Positions 27,513 to 36,621 of a stretch of 64,000 bases of DNA are shown one piece after another. The translations under genes were made by a program, and so were the position numbers. Each line of letters begins with the position of its first letter. The stretch's first letter is position 1. The DNA is taken from the NCBI GenBank assembly GCA_012729835.1, contig JAAYCK010000113.1, positions 1 to 64,000 of the forward strand. Reading direction: 5' to 3'. The notes below the pieces were generated by a model. That model ran no database searches, was not told the DNA's origin, and saw only the letters and a list, made by a program, of their open reading frames with translations. The stretch comes from Syntrophomonadaceae bacterium. Lineage in GTDB: Bacteria; Bacillota; Syntrophomonadia; Syntrophomonadales; Syntrophomonadaceae.

Positions 27513-27539
27513 TCACCTCCTTATAGTGCGCAGGGCCAT
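27513..27539 (-). CDS. Possible 8-codon leader ORF upstream of the glmS ribozyme
   Basis: ATG-GCC-CTG-CGC-ACT-ATA-AGG-AGG-TGA (MALRTIRR) lies behind a perfect AAGGAGGTGAT site. Its last codons form a second AAGGAGGTGA. It ends 23 nt before the ribozyme cleavage site. No downstream coding frame uses the second site well. It could be a leader peptide or a chance mini-ORF on an RNA-stabilising Shine-Dalgarno. Confidence 0.35.
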   Translation of the reverse strand: MALRTIRR

Positions 27540-27617
27540 ATCACCTCCTTAAGCATTTCTCCAACCTATTATAGCTTAATGGCTACCAGGTGTATCAGTA
27601 AAATAAATGCAGGCTGG

Positions 27618-28982
27618 CTAGCTAGCCCCTCCGGAAACCTGGTCCACAGCTAAACGGATGTTTTCGATTACTTCCTCCAACAATACCCGATCAGGGCCCT
27701 GGGCCATTATCCGGACCAGCGGCTCAGTACCAGACGGACGGACTACCAGTTTACCATTATCGCCCAGTCGGTTCTCCGCCTCCTGCAATGCTGCTTGAAC
27801 CAAGTGATGGTTCATCACTGCTTCCTTGTTATCAATACGCACATTCACCAGCTTCTGCGGCTGCTTTTCCATTCTTGCCGCCAGCTGGGATAACTTAAGT
27901 CCACTTCTTTTTAAGGCTTCGGCCAGTTTTAACGAGGTGAGCAGACCGTCTCCCGTCGTAGCATACTTTCTAAATATTATATGGCCGGATTGTTCCCCGC
28001 CGATAATAGCTCCGGTCTCCAGCATCTTTTCCAGGACATAGCGGTCGCCTACCTTACAACTCTCAATGGCAACCTCTTCGGCACGCAGAGTTATGTCCAG
28101 GCCGATATTGCTCATGACCGTGGCCACCACTTGTGGAGGTTCCAGCAGCCCACGCTGCTTGAGATCCAGGGCGCATATCATCATGAGGAAATCGCCGTCC
28201 AGTTCGTTACCCTGTTCATCAACCGCTAGACAGCGGTCAGCATCTCCGTCATAGGCAATACCTATATCAGCACCATAATTAAGCACCTCCTGGCGCAGCA
28301 CCTCGATATGGGTTGAACCGCAGTGGTCATTGATATTCACTCCGTTGGGCTGGTCATGGATCGGAATCACTTTGGCTCCCAAGCGCCGCCACATTTCGGG
28401 GCCCACACTATATGCTGCTCCATTGGCGCAATCTACTACCAGAGTCAAACCTTCCAGGCTTTGTTCCAGATCGTAGCAGGAACTCAGGAAACTCATATAG
28501 TTATTATCGGCTTCTTCGATGCCGTAGACTCTTCCTATATCGTGTCCTGATGGTCTCGGCATATCAGCGGTTCCTGACAGGACCAGGCCCTCGATTTCGG
28601 TCTCAATATCATCGGGTAGTTTGTAGCCGGTCGAACCGAAGAATTTGATACCATTATCTTCAACCGGATTATGCGAGGCAGAAATAACTATGCCGCAGGA
28701 GGCTTCATATTTACGGGTGAGATAAGCTATGGCCGGTGTGGGTATTACCCCCACCGTCAAGGCATCGGCTCCGGTTGAACATATGCCGGCAATCAGGGCC
28801 GCCTCCAGCATATCACCAGATATGCGCGTATCCTTTCCCACCAGTATGCGAGGCCGTTTCCCGCTATCATGACGGGCCAGGACATAGGCTCCGGCCCGGC
28901 CCAGGTCATAGGCCAGCTCCGCGGTCAATTCAACATTGGCTATTCCCCGTACCCCATCAGTTCCAAATAAAGCTCCCAACAT
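27618..28982 (-). CDS. glmM: Phosphoglucosamine mutase GlmM
   Basis: A 454-residue alpha-D-phosphohexomutase. The catalytic serine lies in GIVISASHNPVEDNG; the Mg loop is AYDGDADRC; the sugar-binding loop GGEQSGHII; and the phosphate loop RPSGTEPLVRIM. It converts glucosamine-6-phosphate to glucosamine-1-phosphate. It precedes glmS in the same direction and follows the cdaA-cdaR-FAD genes; CdaA-CdaR-GlmM is a conserved functional group in Firmicutes, where GlmM can bind and restrain CdaA. Confidence 0.97.
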   Translation of the reverse strand: MLGALFGTDGVRGIANVELTAELAYDLGRAGAYVLARHDSGKRPRILVGKDTRISGDMLEAALIAGICSTGADALTVGVIPTPAIAYLTRKYEASCGIVISASHNPVEDNGIKFFGSTGYKLPDDIETEIEGLVLSGTADMPRPSGHDIGRVYGIEEADNNYMSFLSSCYDLEQSLEGLTLVVDCANGAAYSVGPEMWRRLGAKVIPIHDQPNGVNINDHCGSTHIEVLRQEVLNYGADIGIAYDGDADRCLAVDEQGNELDGDFLMMICALDLKQRGLLEPPQVVATVMSNIGLDITLRAEEVAIESCKVGDRYVLEKMLETGAIIGGEQSGHIIFRKYATTGDGLLTSLKLAEALKRSGLKLSQLAARMEKQPQKLVNVRIDNKEAVMNHHLVQAALQEAENRLGDNGKLVVRPSGTEPLVRIMAQGPDRVLLEEVIENIRLAVDQVSGGAS

Positions 28983-28994
28983 TAATTCCTCCCC

Positions 28995-29240
28995 AAAAAA
29001 GGTTTAATAGACGCTGATTAACGCAGATCTATATGATTTCGTAAGAAAATTAACCACAGATGGACACAGATTTAATACAGATTAACACAGATATTTTTCA
29101 ACTGATGCTTCAATAGCGATTTATTTTGTCTATTCGTTTCCGCATCACCAAGGCTAGGTCAGAAGATTGCCGCGCTGCGCTCGCAATGACAAATACGCGA
29201 GTTTTCGCAGTAATGAGAATGACTCCTCACCCTTCCATAC
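28995..29240. repeat. Dispersed repeat cluster in glmM upstream gap
   Basis: Contains TAATAGACGCTGATTAACGCAG-like sequence, a stretch of near-repeating CACAGAT units (29050-29095), and the GC-rich motif GCGCTGCGCTCGCAATGACA (29170-29190). All three types recur elsewhere in the window (38400-38455, 46880-47215, 49790-50110, 55630-55700). No gene was seen. Confidence 0.6.
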
Positions 29241-29253
29241 TTCTGCGACCTTC

Positions 29254-29326
29254 ATAAAGATCTGCGTAAATCCCCCTACGGGGACAACTTATGCGCCTTC
29301 GCGCAATCAATGACGCTGCGTCTATT
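29254..29326. repeat. 73-nt repeat, copy 1 (inverted relative to 38273-38345)
   Basis: The segment from ATAAAGATCTGCGTAAATC to GACGCTGCGTCTATT is identical, in inverted orientation, to 38273-38345. It contains an internal hairpin (TCCCCCTACGGGGA). Confidence 0.9.
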
Positions 29327-29341
29327 CGTTCCCCTATACAT

Positions 29342-30997
29342 CTATTTACACTCCAGATCGCGGGCGCTGGTAACGCCATGGTGATTAATCTGCAGCAGGT
29401 TAATCGGCTGCCCATAGGTGTTTATTATCCTCTGCGCTACCTTGATGCCGTCTACTGCAGAACTAACTATCCCGCCCGCATATCCTGAGCCTTCACCGCA
29501 GGGATAAAGGTTTTCCAGGCTAGAACACATATATTCATCACGCTCCATACGCACTGGAGCCGAGGTTCGCGTCTCTACTCCGGTAAGGACCGCATGGGGA
29601 TGCAAAAACACCGGCATGCGGTGCCCCCACTCCCTTATTCCCTGCTGCATCACGCCACTGATCTCGGGGTCAAACAGCTCCCAGAAGTTTGCGGCAACCA
29701 CCCCTGGCTGGTAACTTGCTAATGAACCCTCTAGCGAAAGGGTAGCCTTTTGCTGCAGGAAGTCCTGTAAAAGTTGGGCCGGTGCCCGGTAATCGCCTCC
29801 ACCCATGGCAAAGGCTTTTTGCTCCAGCCTCTCTTGCAGCTCGATACCGCCCAGGGTAGTATTATGCCAATCCGCCGGGTTCACCGTTACTACCAGAGCG
29901 CTGTTGGCTATGCCGCTGTCGCGGGTATCATAGCTCATGCCGTTGGTTACTATGCCTCCGGCCTGTGAGGCGGCGGCGATGACATAGCCGCCGGGGCACA
30001 TGCAAAAGGTATAGAGCGCCCGCCCGCTGGCCCGGTCCTGATAGGTCAGATGATAGTCAGCCGCCCCCAGGCTGGGATGTCCGGCAAAATTTCCATATTG
30101 CTGACGATCAATCACTTCCTGGGGATGCTCCACTCTGACCCCCAGGGCAAATGCTTTGGGACTCAGTTGGACCTGCCGCCGGTATAGCAGGCTGTATACA
30201 TCACGGGCGCTGTTGCCGGTCGCCAGTACTAGCAGAGACACCGGCAGATCAATCTCATTGTTTATTATTATGCTTTTTAGTCGCCCCTGGTTAACATTGA
30301 TATCTGTTAGACAGGCATCAAAATAGATTTCTCCGCCTAGGGCTATGATCTCCTGGCGGATTCTCTTTACTGCCTGGCGAATGATATTGGTTCCCACATG
30401 GGGCTTTTTTACATAGAGAATCTCTTCGTTGGCACCGTAATCGACAAAGGTCTGCAAAACCATATCTATGCGCTCGTCCCCGCTGCGGGTGGTCAGTTTT
30501 CCGTCAGAGAATGTTCCTGCTCCGCCTTCACCATATTGTGCATTGGCCGCAGGGTCAAGGGGACCACCCTGCCAGAAGCCTTCGACCGCCTTGATTCGTC
30601 GGTCCATATCTGGTCCTCGCTCGATAACTACCGGCGAGTAACCCCTGCGGGCCAGATAAAGGGCACAGAACAAGCCAGCCGGGCCGGAACCTACGATAAG
30701 CGGAGACTGGTGCAGTTCTTGTGAACCCGGGACGACCTCTGCGCAAACCTGCTCTTTCGGCACGACCACCCCGGGCAGGTCCAGAATCCGCCTGTCGCGT
30801 TCCATATCCCCTGCTAAGTTCAGGTCAAGGGTATAGGTATACTGTACCGTCTGGCGCCGTGCATCAACCGCCCGCTTGGATGGTTTGCAGGATACTATTT
30901 CGGTTTCCTTTATGTTCAAGTGTTTGGCTGCAGCCTTGCGTAATTGGGTCATGGAATGGTCCAGGGGTATTCTTATCCCCCGCAGACGAATGGTCAT
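29342..30997 (-). CDS. FAD-dependent dehydrogenase (COG2509 type)
   Basis: A 551-residue flavoprotein. The dinucleotide-binding motif VGSGPAGLFCALYLARRGY begins at about residue 100, after an N-terminal domain of about 95 residues. The family signature YGEGGAGTFSDGKL follows, and the C-terminal LYPCGEGSGYAGGIV completes the FAD site. It belongs to the uncharacterised FAD-dependent dehydrogenase group common in Clostridia; substrate unknown. Its ATG overlaps the cdaR stop by one base, so it is coupled to cdaR, and it lies between cdaR and glmM, interrupting the usual cdaA-cdaR-glmM order. Confidence 0.85.
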   Translation of the reverse strand: MTIRLRGIRIPLDHSMTQLRKAAAKHLNIKETEIVSCKPSKRAVDARRQTVQYTYTLDLNLAGDMERDRRILDLPGVVVPKEQVCAEVVPGSQELHQSPLIVGSGPAGLFCALYLARRGYSPVVIERGPDMDRRIKAVEGFWQGGPLDPAANAQYGEGGAGTFSDGKLTTRSGDERIDMVLQTFVDYGANEEILYVKKPHVGTNIIRQAVKRIRQEIIALGGEIYFDACLTDINVNQGRLKSIIINNEIDLPVSLLVLATGNSARDVYSLLYRRQVQLSPKAFALGVRVEHPQEVIDRQQYGNFAGHPSLGAADYHLTYQDRASGRALYTFCMCPGGYVIAAASQAGGIVTNGMSYDTRDSGIANSALVVTVNPADWHNTTLGGIELQERLEQKAFAMGGGDYRAPAQLLQDFLQQKATLSLEGSLASYQPGVVAANFWELFDPEISGVMQQGIREWGHRMPVFLHPHAVLTGVETRTSAPVRMERDEYMCSSLENLYPCGEGSGYAGGIVSSAVDGIKVAQRIINTYGQPINLLQINHHGVTSARDLECK

Positions 30998-31920
30998 TAT
31001 TGTATTACTTCCTCACTGCTATTAGTTATTACCACATCTACTATCACTCGGGCCGGATAGGCCTTGATATCCTTAGCTACTGCCAACTCGATCTCCTGGC
31101 TGAATGACTGCTTGCGGTCCTGGAGACTAACCTCAGCGATAACCTCGTTTAATTCAGCCAGAGCTTCCTCACTTCCGTGCAGGGTCACATTAGCTGGCGT
31201 GACCCTGACATCCTGCACTTGATAACCATCAGGCAGATTGCTCTGCAACTGTGGTTTTACATCGAGCTTCTTAGTTCCTTGCTTTTGAGCTACGACGACA
31301 TAGGCCTCAAGCTGGGCCGGGGTTATCCTGATCCCTTTTTCGATAATGCTGCCGTTGGCATCGATGGCAGAAAGCTTCACCCGGCTGGAAGTGCTTTCCC
31401 GGGTATTCCCCAGCTCCAGCAGACTAATGACCTGTTTTACCTGCTTTAGTGCTGCATCATCCCCGGTTACCAGGCAGCGATCCGGAACGAATACCACATC
31501 CAATAGCTGATACCCTGCTGGCGGACTTTGATTTACCCGATAGCTCACCTTGAATTCATGACGGGTTGTGCGCTTCAATACTACCTCAACTTTATCCGGC
31601 TGCACGCTGGCGAACATGGCCCCCTGCATCGTTTTGACCTGTACCGGCAGTTGGTAGGCACCTTCGCCCAAACCATTTAAATCGACATAGGCTACTACCT
31701 CACTGGTTTCCCGGAATGATCCCCAGAGTTTTACCGCCACCCTTTCCGGGCCGTTGACGACCAAGCCTTCACCCAGATTGGTGTAGCGCAGGCTGACCCC
31801 GGCAGTTTGACTGCTGGCAATGCCCTGGTTCTCATTGGCTATATAAAACCACAGCAGCAGAGCCAAGAATACTGAGATGATTTTAAGTCCGGTGTTACTC
31901 TTTCTTGAGGTCCCGGCCAT
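30997..31920 (-). CDS. cdaR: YbbR-domain protein CdaR, regulator of c-di-AMP synthase
   Basis: A 307-residue protein with one N-terminal membrane helix (LKIISVFLALLLWFYI) and about three extracytoplasmic YbbR repeats (for example GYQLLDVVFVPDRCLVTG and GYQVQDVRVTPANVTLHG). The preferred start is ATG 31920, with AGGAGGTGG upstream; the ORF-track start at 31962 is deeper inside cdaA. It overlaps cdaA by 26 nt. CdaR homologues bind CdaA at the membrane and tune its activity. Confidence 0.9.
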   Translation of the reverse strand: MAGTSRKSNTGLKIISVFLALLLWFYIANENQGIASSQTAGVSLRYTNLGEGLVVNGPERVAVKLWGSFRETSEVVAYVDLNGLGEGAYQLPVQVKTMQGAMFASVQPDKVEVVLKRTTRHEFKVSYRVNQSPPAGYQLLDVVFVPDRCLVTGDDAALKQVKQVISLLELGNTRESTSSRVKLSAIDANGSIIEKGIRITPAQLEAYVVVAQKQGTKKLDVKPQLQSNLPDGYQVQDVRVTPANVTLHGSEEALAELNEVIAEVSLQDRKQSFSQEIELAVAKDIKAYPARVIVDVVITNSSEEVIQ

Positions 31921-32740
31921 CGCCCGTCCACCTCCTGATCCAGGATGCGGGATCTGCTTCATTAGAAGCCAATTCCCGGTTAAGTATCTCTGTCAGTTCA
32001 TGGCTGTTAAGGTTGCGCCTGATATCCCCATCTCCCACCAGAGAAATAACTCCGGTCTCTTCAGACACCACTACCACCAGGGCATCAGACAACTCACTTA
32101 TCCCCAGAGCTGCTCGATGACGGGTTCCCAGCTCACGGTTCAGGGTGGGGTTGAGCGACAGCGGCAGAAAACAGCCTGCCCGTTCTATCCGCCAGTTTTG
32201 GATTACCACCGCACCGTCATGCAGTGCTGAATTCGGATAGAAGATGCTTTGCAGCAAGCTGGAGGTGATACGTGCGTCCAATAGAGTTCCGCTATCCAGA
32301 TATTCACCGATACCGGTATCCCTGGACAGCACTATAAGTGCCCCGGTTCGCCGGCGGGAAAGTTCCTCGACTGCATCGATGATTTCCTGAATCTGAGGAT
32401 AGTATGCATGGTTTTCGGACTGACGGGAAGAAAAGAAGCGGCCACGTCCCAACTGCTCAAGAAAACGGCGCAGCTCTGGTTGAAAAACTATCGGCAACAC
32501 AATAGCAAATATGATCCATAATTTTTGCACCAGCCAGTTAACCATGGTCAGCTTGAAGTAGCTGGCCGCTACGGTAAACGCCAGCAACAGTACCAGACCT
32601 TTAAGGAGTTGTTCCGCACGGGTCCCGGTGATCAGGCCCAGCAAACGGTATATTACGTAAGAAACTATGGCGATGTCCACCATACTACGTATGATATCCC
32701 AGGGACTGGCGAAAACTCCGGAAAGATAACTTATATCCAA
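31895..32740 (-). CDS. cdaA: Diadenylate cyclase CdaA
   Basis: A 281-residue membrane-bound DAC enzyme. About three N-terminal helices (to roughly residue 95) are followed by the DisA_N catalytic domain with HDGAVVIQNWRIERAGC (DGA motif) and GTRHRAALGISE (RHR motif), both needed for joining two ATP into c-di-AMP. The TTG start follows GGAGG. First gene of a cdaA-cdaR-FAD oxidoreductase-glmM run. Its product is the ligand of the riboswitch found upstream of ablA in this window. Confidence 0.96.
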   Translation of the reverse strand: MDISYLSGVFASPWDIIRSMVDIAIVSYVIYRLLGLITGTRAEQLLKGLVLLLAFTVAASYFKLTMVNWLVQKLWIIFAIVLPIVFQPELRRFLEQLGRGRFFSSRQSENHAYYPQIQEIIDAVEELSRRRTGALIVLSRDTGIGEYLDSGTLLDARITSSLLQSIFYPNSALHDGAVVIQNWRIERAGCFLPLSLNPTLNRELGTRHRAALGISELSDALVVVVSEETGVISLVGDGDIRRNLNSHELTEILNRELASNEADPASWIRRWTGDGRDLKKE

Positions 32741-32854
32741 AGTCTCATCCTCCAGGTGTTGTAGAATGATTCTAAAACGGCTGCTCTGCTTGGATAGATT
32801 GCTGCCGTGCAGATTCTTAAGCTAATAATAGGACATATCAGTTTGATCTGCCCA

Positions 32855-33505
32855 TCACTCCAGGGTGTTAAGCGACCGGTAGTGAAATACTGCCAGAATG
32901 CCGCTTTTGACATGTATCTCTGCATTATCCCCTACCATGACATTTGAAATGGCAAAGGGATTTCTCATTTCCAGGATGACGTTGTCTAATGGATATTCGA
33001 AGCCGATCTCACACACCCCGGTGGCTCTTTCCGTAAGAGCCATGACCGAGACCAGATCACCCTGGCTACTATTCAAGAATATCTTGTCTCTTAATATATA
33101 GACCATATATTCAGGGGTGCAATGGGTTACCTTGATGCCCTGCTCTACCGCCTCTACGCTGGCATAAAGATTGGACATGGTATGGTCCAGCCTGCCGCCC
33201 AGGGAACCCAGAACCAGGATCTCCCGGACTCCAATTTCCTGAGCCAGAGCAAAGGCCAATTGGGTATCAGTAAAATCCTTGGAGCGAGGATACTTTTTAA
33301 CCACCACTCCACTACCGGCAAATAAATCAGCTATTTCAGGATTGATGGAATCCATATCCCCGATAATATAATTCGGTTTGAGACCAAGCTGGTATGCATA
33401 ATTTGCCCCGCCATCGGCACAAATAACATGCTCGAAATCGCAGAGGACTCTGCGATAGGCCTCGAGATCTCCATATTCACCATTAGCTAGTAAAATACAT
33501 TTCAT
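32855..33505 (-). CDS. thiN: Thiamine pyrophosphokinase
   Basis: A 216-residue enzyme with the TPK catalytic domain: VICADGGANYAYQLG and YIIGDMDSI near the N-terminus, then YPRSKDFTDTQLAF and LGSLGGRLDHTMSN. It transfers pyrophosphate from ATP to thiamine, giving TPP. The C-terminal vitamin B1-binding part is at about 140-215. ATG follows GGAGGTAAACACCT. It lies about 115 nt upstream of cdaA on the same strand; no TPP riboswitch was seen. Confidence 0.92.
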   Translation of the reverse strand: MKCILLANGEYGDLEAYRRVLCDFEHVICADGGANYAYQLGLKPNYIIGDMDSINPEIADLFAGSGVVVKKYPRSKDFTDTQLAFALAQEIGVREILVLGSLGGRLDHTMSNLYASVEAVEQGIKVTHCTPEYMVYILRDKIFLNSSQGDLVSVMALTERATGVCEIGFEYPLDNVILEMRNPFAISNVMVGDNAEIHVKSGILAVFHYRSLNTLE

Positions 33506-33543
33506 AGGTGTTTACCTCCAAGCCATCGGCACTGCTCCAGTAG

Positions 33544-33906
<363 letters not shown>

Positions 33907-33924
33907 GATAATTCCTGGTATAAC

Positions 33925-33953
33925 AAAAAAAGCCCTTCACAGGGCTTTTTTTA
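33925..33953. terminator. Bidirectional terminator
   Basis: AAAAAAGCCC, TTCACA loop, GGGCTTTTTT: serves the ferredoxin gene (+) and the convergent REC-GGDEF gene (-) that ends at 33971. Confidence 0.9.
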
Positions 33954-33970
33954 TTGATATTTTTAGCTGT

Positions 33971-34861
33971 TTATTGGTAGATGACAACCTGGTTACGTCC
34001 GTTGTTCTTTGCTTTGTAGAGTGCATCATCCGCCCAACGGATTAACTCGTCGGCACTGGCCTCTCCGCCCGATATACCGGTGACCCCAAAGCTGGCAGTT
34101 ATACTTACTTTGGTGTGCTGATCGAGCAGAGGAATAGGCTGGCTTTCCAGACCTTGTCTCATTCGTTCTGCTATAGCATAGGTTTCCTCTATACTAGCTG
34201 CAGGCAGACAGGCAATAAATTCTTCTCCGCCATAGCGTCCGACAAAATCATAGACTCTGCAACTAGAGAGTAATAATTTGGCCACTTCCTGTAAAACCAG
34301 ATCTCCAGACTGATGACCGTAGTTATCATTGACCCGCTTGAAATGATCGATATCGGCAATGATTATACCCAAAGAAATCTGCTGTCGCCGGGCCCGGTTT
34401 ATCTCCCCGGTCAGCCGCTCCATGAAGGCCCGACGGTTGAGCATCCCGGTCAGGTAATCGGTGCTGGCCATACACAATATCCTTTGTTCCAGCTCGATAA
34501 TACGCTCGCCGATCTTAAGACGGTATTTTAACTCATCATGATTGAATGGCTTAATGATATAATCGTCGGCGCCGGCAACCAGTCCTTTAACCACATCTTC
34601 AATCGAACTCAGCGCAGTCAATATAATAACATATACGTATTTGGGCAGCGTGAGGGATCTCAGCCTTTCGCATACTTCCAGGCCGTCCATCCCCGGCATA
34701 ACGCCGTCCAGAATTGCGATATTAGGTCGGTCATCTTCACGTAGTATATCCCATGCTTCTTTACCGTTTCTCGCCAATACCACATCATAGCCCCAGCTGT
34801 TTAAATAATCCTCTAATATTTTGCGCGAAAGCCCATCATCTGCAGCCACTAATACCCGCAC
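33971..34861 (-). CDS. Response regulator with GGDEF output (diguanylate cyclase)
   Basis: A 296-residue protein: receiver domain (about 1-120; phosphoacceptor in IAILDGVMPGMDGLE; IIKPF lysine) followed by a GGDEF domain (about 130-295) with FVGRYGGEEFIACL, the active GGEEF form. Likely makes c-di-GMP when phosphorylated. The GTG start follows GAGGGGGAG. No kinase is adjacent, so it is an orphan regulator. Confidence 0.92.
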   Translation of the reverse strand: MRVLVAADDGLSRKILEDYLNSWGYDVVLARNGKEAWDILREDDRPNIAILDGVMPGMDGLEVCERLRSLTLPKYVYVIILTALSSIEDVVKGLVAGADDYIIKPFNHDELKYRLKIGERIIELEQRILCMASTDYLTGMLNRRAFMERLTGEINRARRQQISLGIIIADIDHFKRVNDNYGHQSGDLVLQEVAKLLLSSCRVYDFVGRYGGEEFIACLPAASIEETYAIAERMRQGLESQPIPLLDQHTKVSITASFGVTGISGGEASADELIRWADDALYKAKNNGRNQVVIYQ

Positions 34862-34964
34862 CCTAACAACTCCCCCTCTAAATGTAGAATTTAGGATATA
34901 GTGCTTTTATCCATTATTGCACAAACATATGCACATGTGTCATTTTTTATATATCTATTTATGT

Positions 34965-35423
34965 TTATACCAATCCAGGATAATCCATCTGTCGCATGGC
35001 TTCAAAAAGTATGATAGCGGCCGAGTTGGATAGATTCAGAGAACGTCCGAAATCCCTCATGGGAATCCTGATAAGACGGTCCGGATAGCAGTTCAGTATG
35101 TCTGATCCCAATCCACGGCTTTCACTGCCAAATATCAATATATCATCGAAGCTATAGTTAACTTCATTAAACCGGGTCGTGGCGTGGGTAGATGCCAAAA
35201 AGAACCGGTTATCTGGATAGGCTGCCAGGAATTCCGGCAGGTTGTTCCACCGCTGCAGCTCCAAGTGATCCCAATAGTCCAGTCCCGCCCTCTTCAGATA
35301 ACGATCTTCCAGGGAGAACCCCAGGTGCCCGACCAGATGCAGAGTCGTGCCGGTAAGTACACAGGTACGTGCAATGTTTCCCGTGTTTTGCGGTATTTCT
35401 GGTTCTACCAATACTATATGCAT
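34965..35423 (-). CDS. trmL: tRNA (cytidine/uridine-34-2'-O)-methyltransferase TrmL
   Basis: A 152-residue SPOUT-class methyltransferase. It starts MHIVLVEPEIPQNTGNIAR and has LIFGSESRGLG and IRIPMRDFGRSLNLSN, the knotted AdoMet site. It methylates the ribose of the wobble base in some leucine tRNAs. The ATG at 35423 sits six bases after GGAG; the ORF-track TTG at 35435 is less likely. Confidence 0.93.
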   Translation of the reverse strand: MHIVLVEPEIPQNTGNIARTCVLTGTTLHLVGHLGFSLEDRYLKRAGLDYWDHLELQRWNNLPEFLAAYPDNRFFLASTHATTRFNEVNYSFDDILIFGSESRGLGSDILNCYPDRLIRIPMRDFGRSLNLSNSAAIILFEAMRQMDYPGLV

Positions 35424-35555
35424 ATCAGGCTCCAATGATTTGATCTAAATGGCCAAGGAATTGTTTACCTATTAATAATAACAATACTTGGTTGACGCGT
35501 CTATTATTCCGACCAATGGGAAAGCTAGAAAAAAAACTAGCAAGGAGTGAACTTA

Positions 35556-36527
35556 GTGCCTAAAACTATACGCGGCGTGGTCTTGTTTATGATCCTGGCT
35601 CTCATAATGGCTGCCGGCGGTTGCCAGCAAGCGAATAAAAAGCCACTCCCCAAAACAGCCAAGAAACCTGTATCTTTAAGTTCCGAGGTGGTCAAGTACA
35701 AGAGCGAACCGACCTTCAGCATTTATAGGACCGCTACCGGCCAAAAGGAAAACATCAAATTGGAAGAGTATCTCAAAGGGGTGGTAGCGGCTGAGGTGGG
35801 CCCCAAGTATCCGCTGGAGGCCTTGAAAGCACAGGCTATCGTGGCCCGTACCATGACCCTGGCCCTTATCGAATATGAGAATGGCACCCGGGGAAAACGC
35901 GGCACCGATATGAGCGATTCCCACACCGAGTTTCAGGAATACGATGAAAAGAAGATAACACCCCTGATTTCTAAAGCAGTAGAACAAACCCGGGGACAGG
36001 TACTCACCTATAACGGCAAATTTGTCTATGCCCTCTTCCATTCCGCTTCGAAAAACAAGACTGCCAGCATCGAGGAAGGCTTCCCCAACCTTAAGAACAA
36101 GGCCGGTTACCTCAAGCCGGTACCTACTAACGGGTTAAAATATGCGCCGGCAAAGTATCGTAACTGGACGGTTAAGATACCCAGTTACGAGGTCAAGCAG
36201 ATAATGGGCAGCCAAGCTGGATCTCTCGATGATATCAAAATCAGTAAACGCGGCCCATCCGGCCGGGCTACCAGCATTTCCGCCGGACAAGCCAGTATCT
36301 CGGCTGTCGACCTGCGCGCCAAGATCGGACCTGATCGCTTGTATTCGACGGCACTAACCAGTGTTAAATCCGCGGGCAATAACATCGTCTTCACCGGCAG
36401 CGGCTGGGGACATGGGGTCGGCATGGAACAATGGGGAGCGAACGCTATGGCTAAACAGGGCAAGAATGCCAAGCAGATAGTGATGCACTACTTCCCCAGC
36501 GCTGCCTGGACTACACTTTACAAATAA
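35556..36527 (+). CDS. SpoIID/LytB-domain protein
   Basis: A 323-residue exported protein. The N-terminus has a hydrophobic signal segment (GVVLFMILALIMAAGG) and then Cys; the lipobox is marginal, so lipidation is uncertain. The SpoIID domain starts around EEYLKGVVAAEVGPKYPLEA, followed by LKAQAIVARTM and DSHTEFQEY; the C-terminal GSGWGHGVGMEQWGA is the family hallmark. SpoIID is a lytic transglycosylase in engulfment, but this gene lacks the usual spoIID neighbours, so it is probably a paralogue. GTG at 35556 (eight bases after AAGGAG) is preferred to the GTG at 35547. Confidence 0.85.
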   Translation: MPKTIRGVVLFMILALIMAAGGCQQANKKPLPKTAKKPVSLSSEVVKYKSEPTFSIYRTATGQKENIKLEEYLKGVVAAEVGPKYPLEALKAQAIVARTMTLALIEYENGTRGKRGTDMSDSHTEFQEYDEKKITPLISKAVEQTRGQVLTYNGKFVYALFHSASKNKTASIEEGFPNLKNKAGYLKPVPTNGLKYAPAKYRNWTVKIPSYEVKQIMGSQAGSLDDIKISKRGPSGRATSISAGQASISAVDLRAKIGPDRLYSTALTSVKSAGNNIVFTGSGWGHGVGMEQWGANAMAKQGKNAKQIVMHYFPSAAWTTLYK

Positions 36528-36538
36528 CGCATTTAGCA

Positions 36539-36580
36539 TAAAGCGGGACCAAGGTTATAGTCTTTGTCCCGCTTTGTTTC
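36539..36580 (+). terminator. Terminator after SpoIID-like gene
   Basis: AAAGCGGGAC / GTCCCGCTTT stem with a 16-nt loop followed by GTTTC; ends transcription and faces a convergent gene. Confidence 0.8.
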
Positions 36581-36621
36581 ATTCCTCCTGCTAGCTTCCC
36601 TGCGCTGAGCAGGCTGCGCCG

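Noticed and set aside
29052-29095. CRISPR-like repetition of CACAGAT units
   Set aside because: The units are degenerate, very short and without regular spacers; the same sequence type recurs singly elsewhere as a dispersed repeat.
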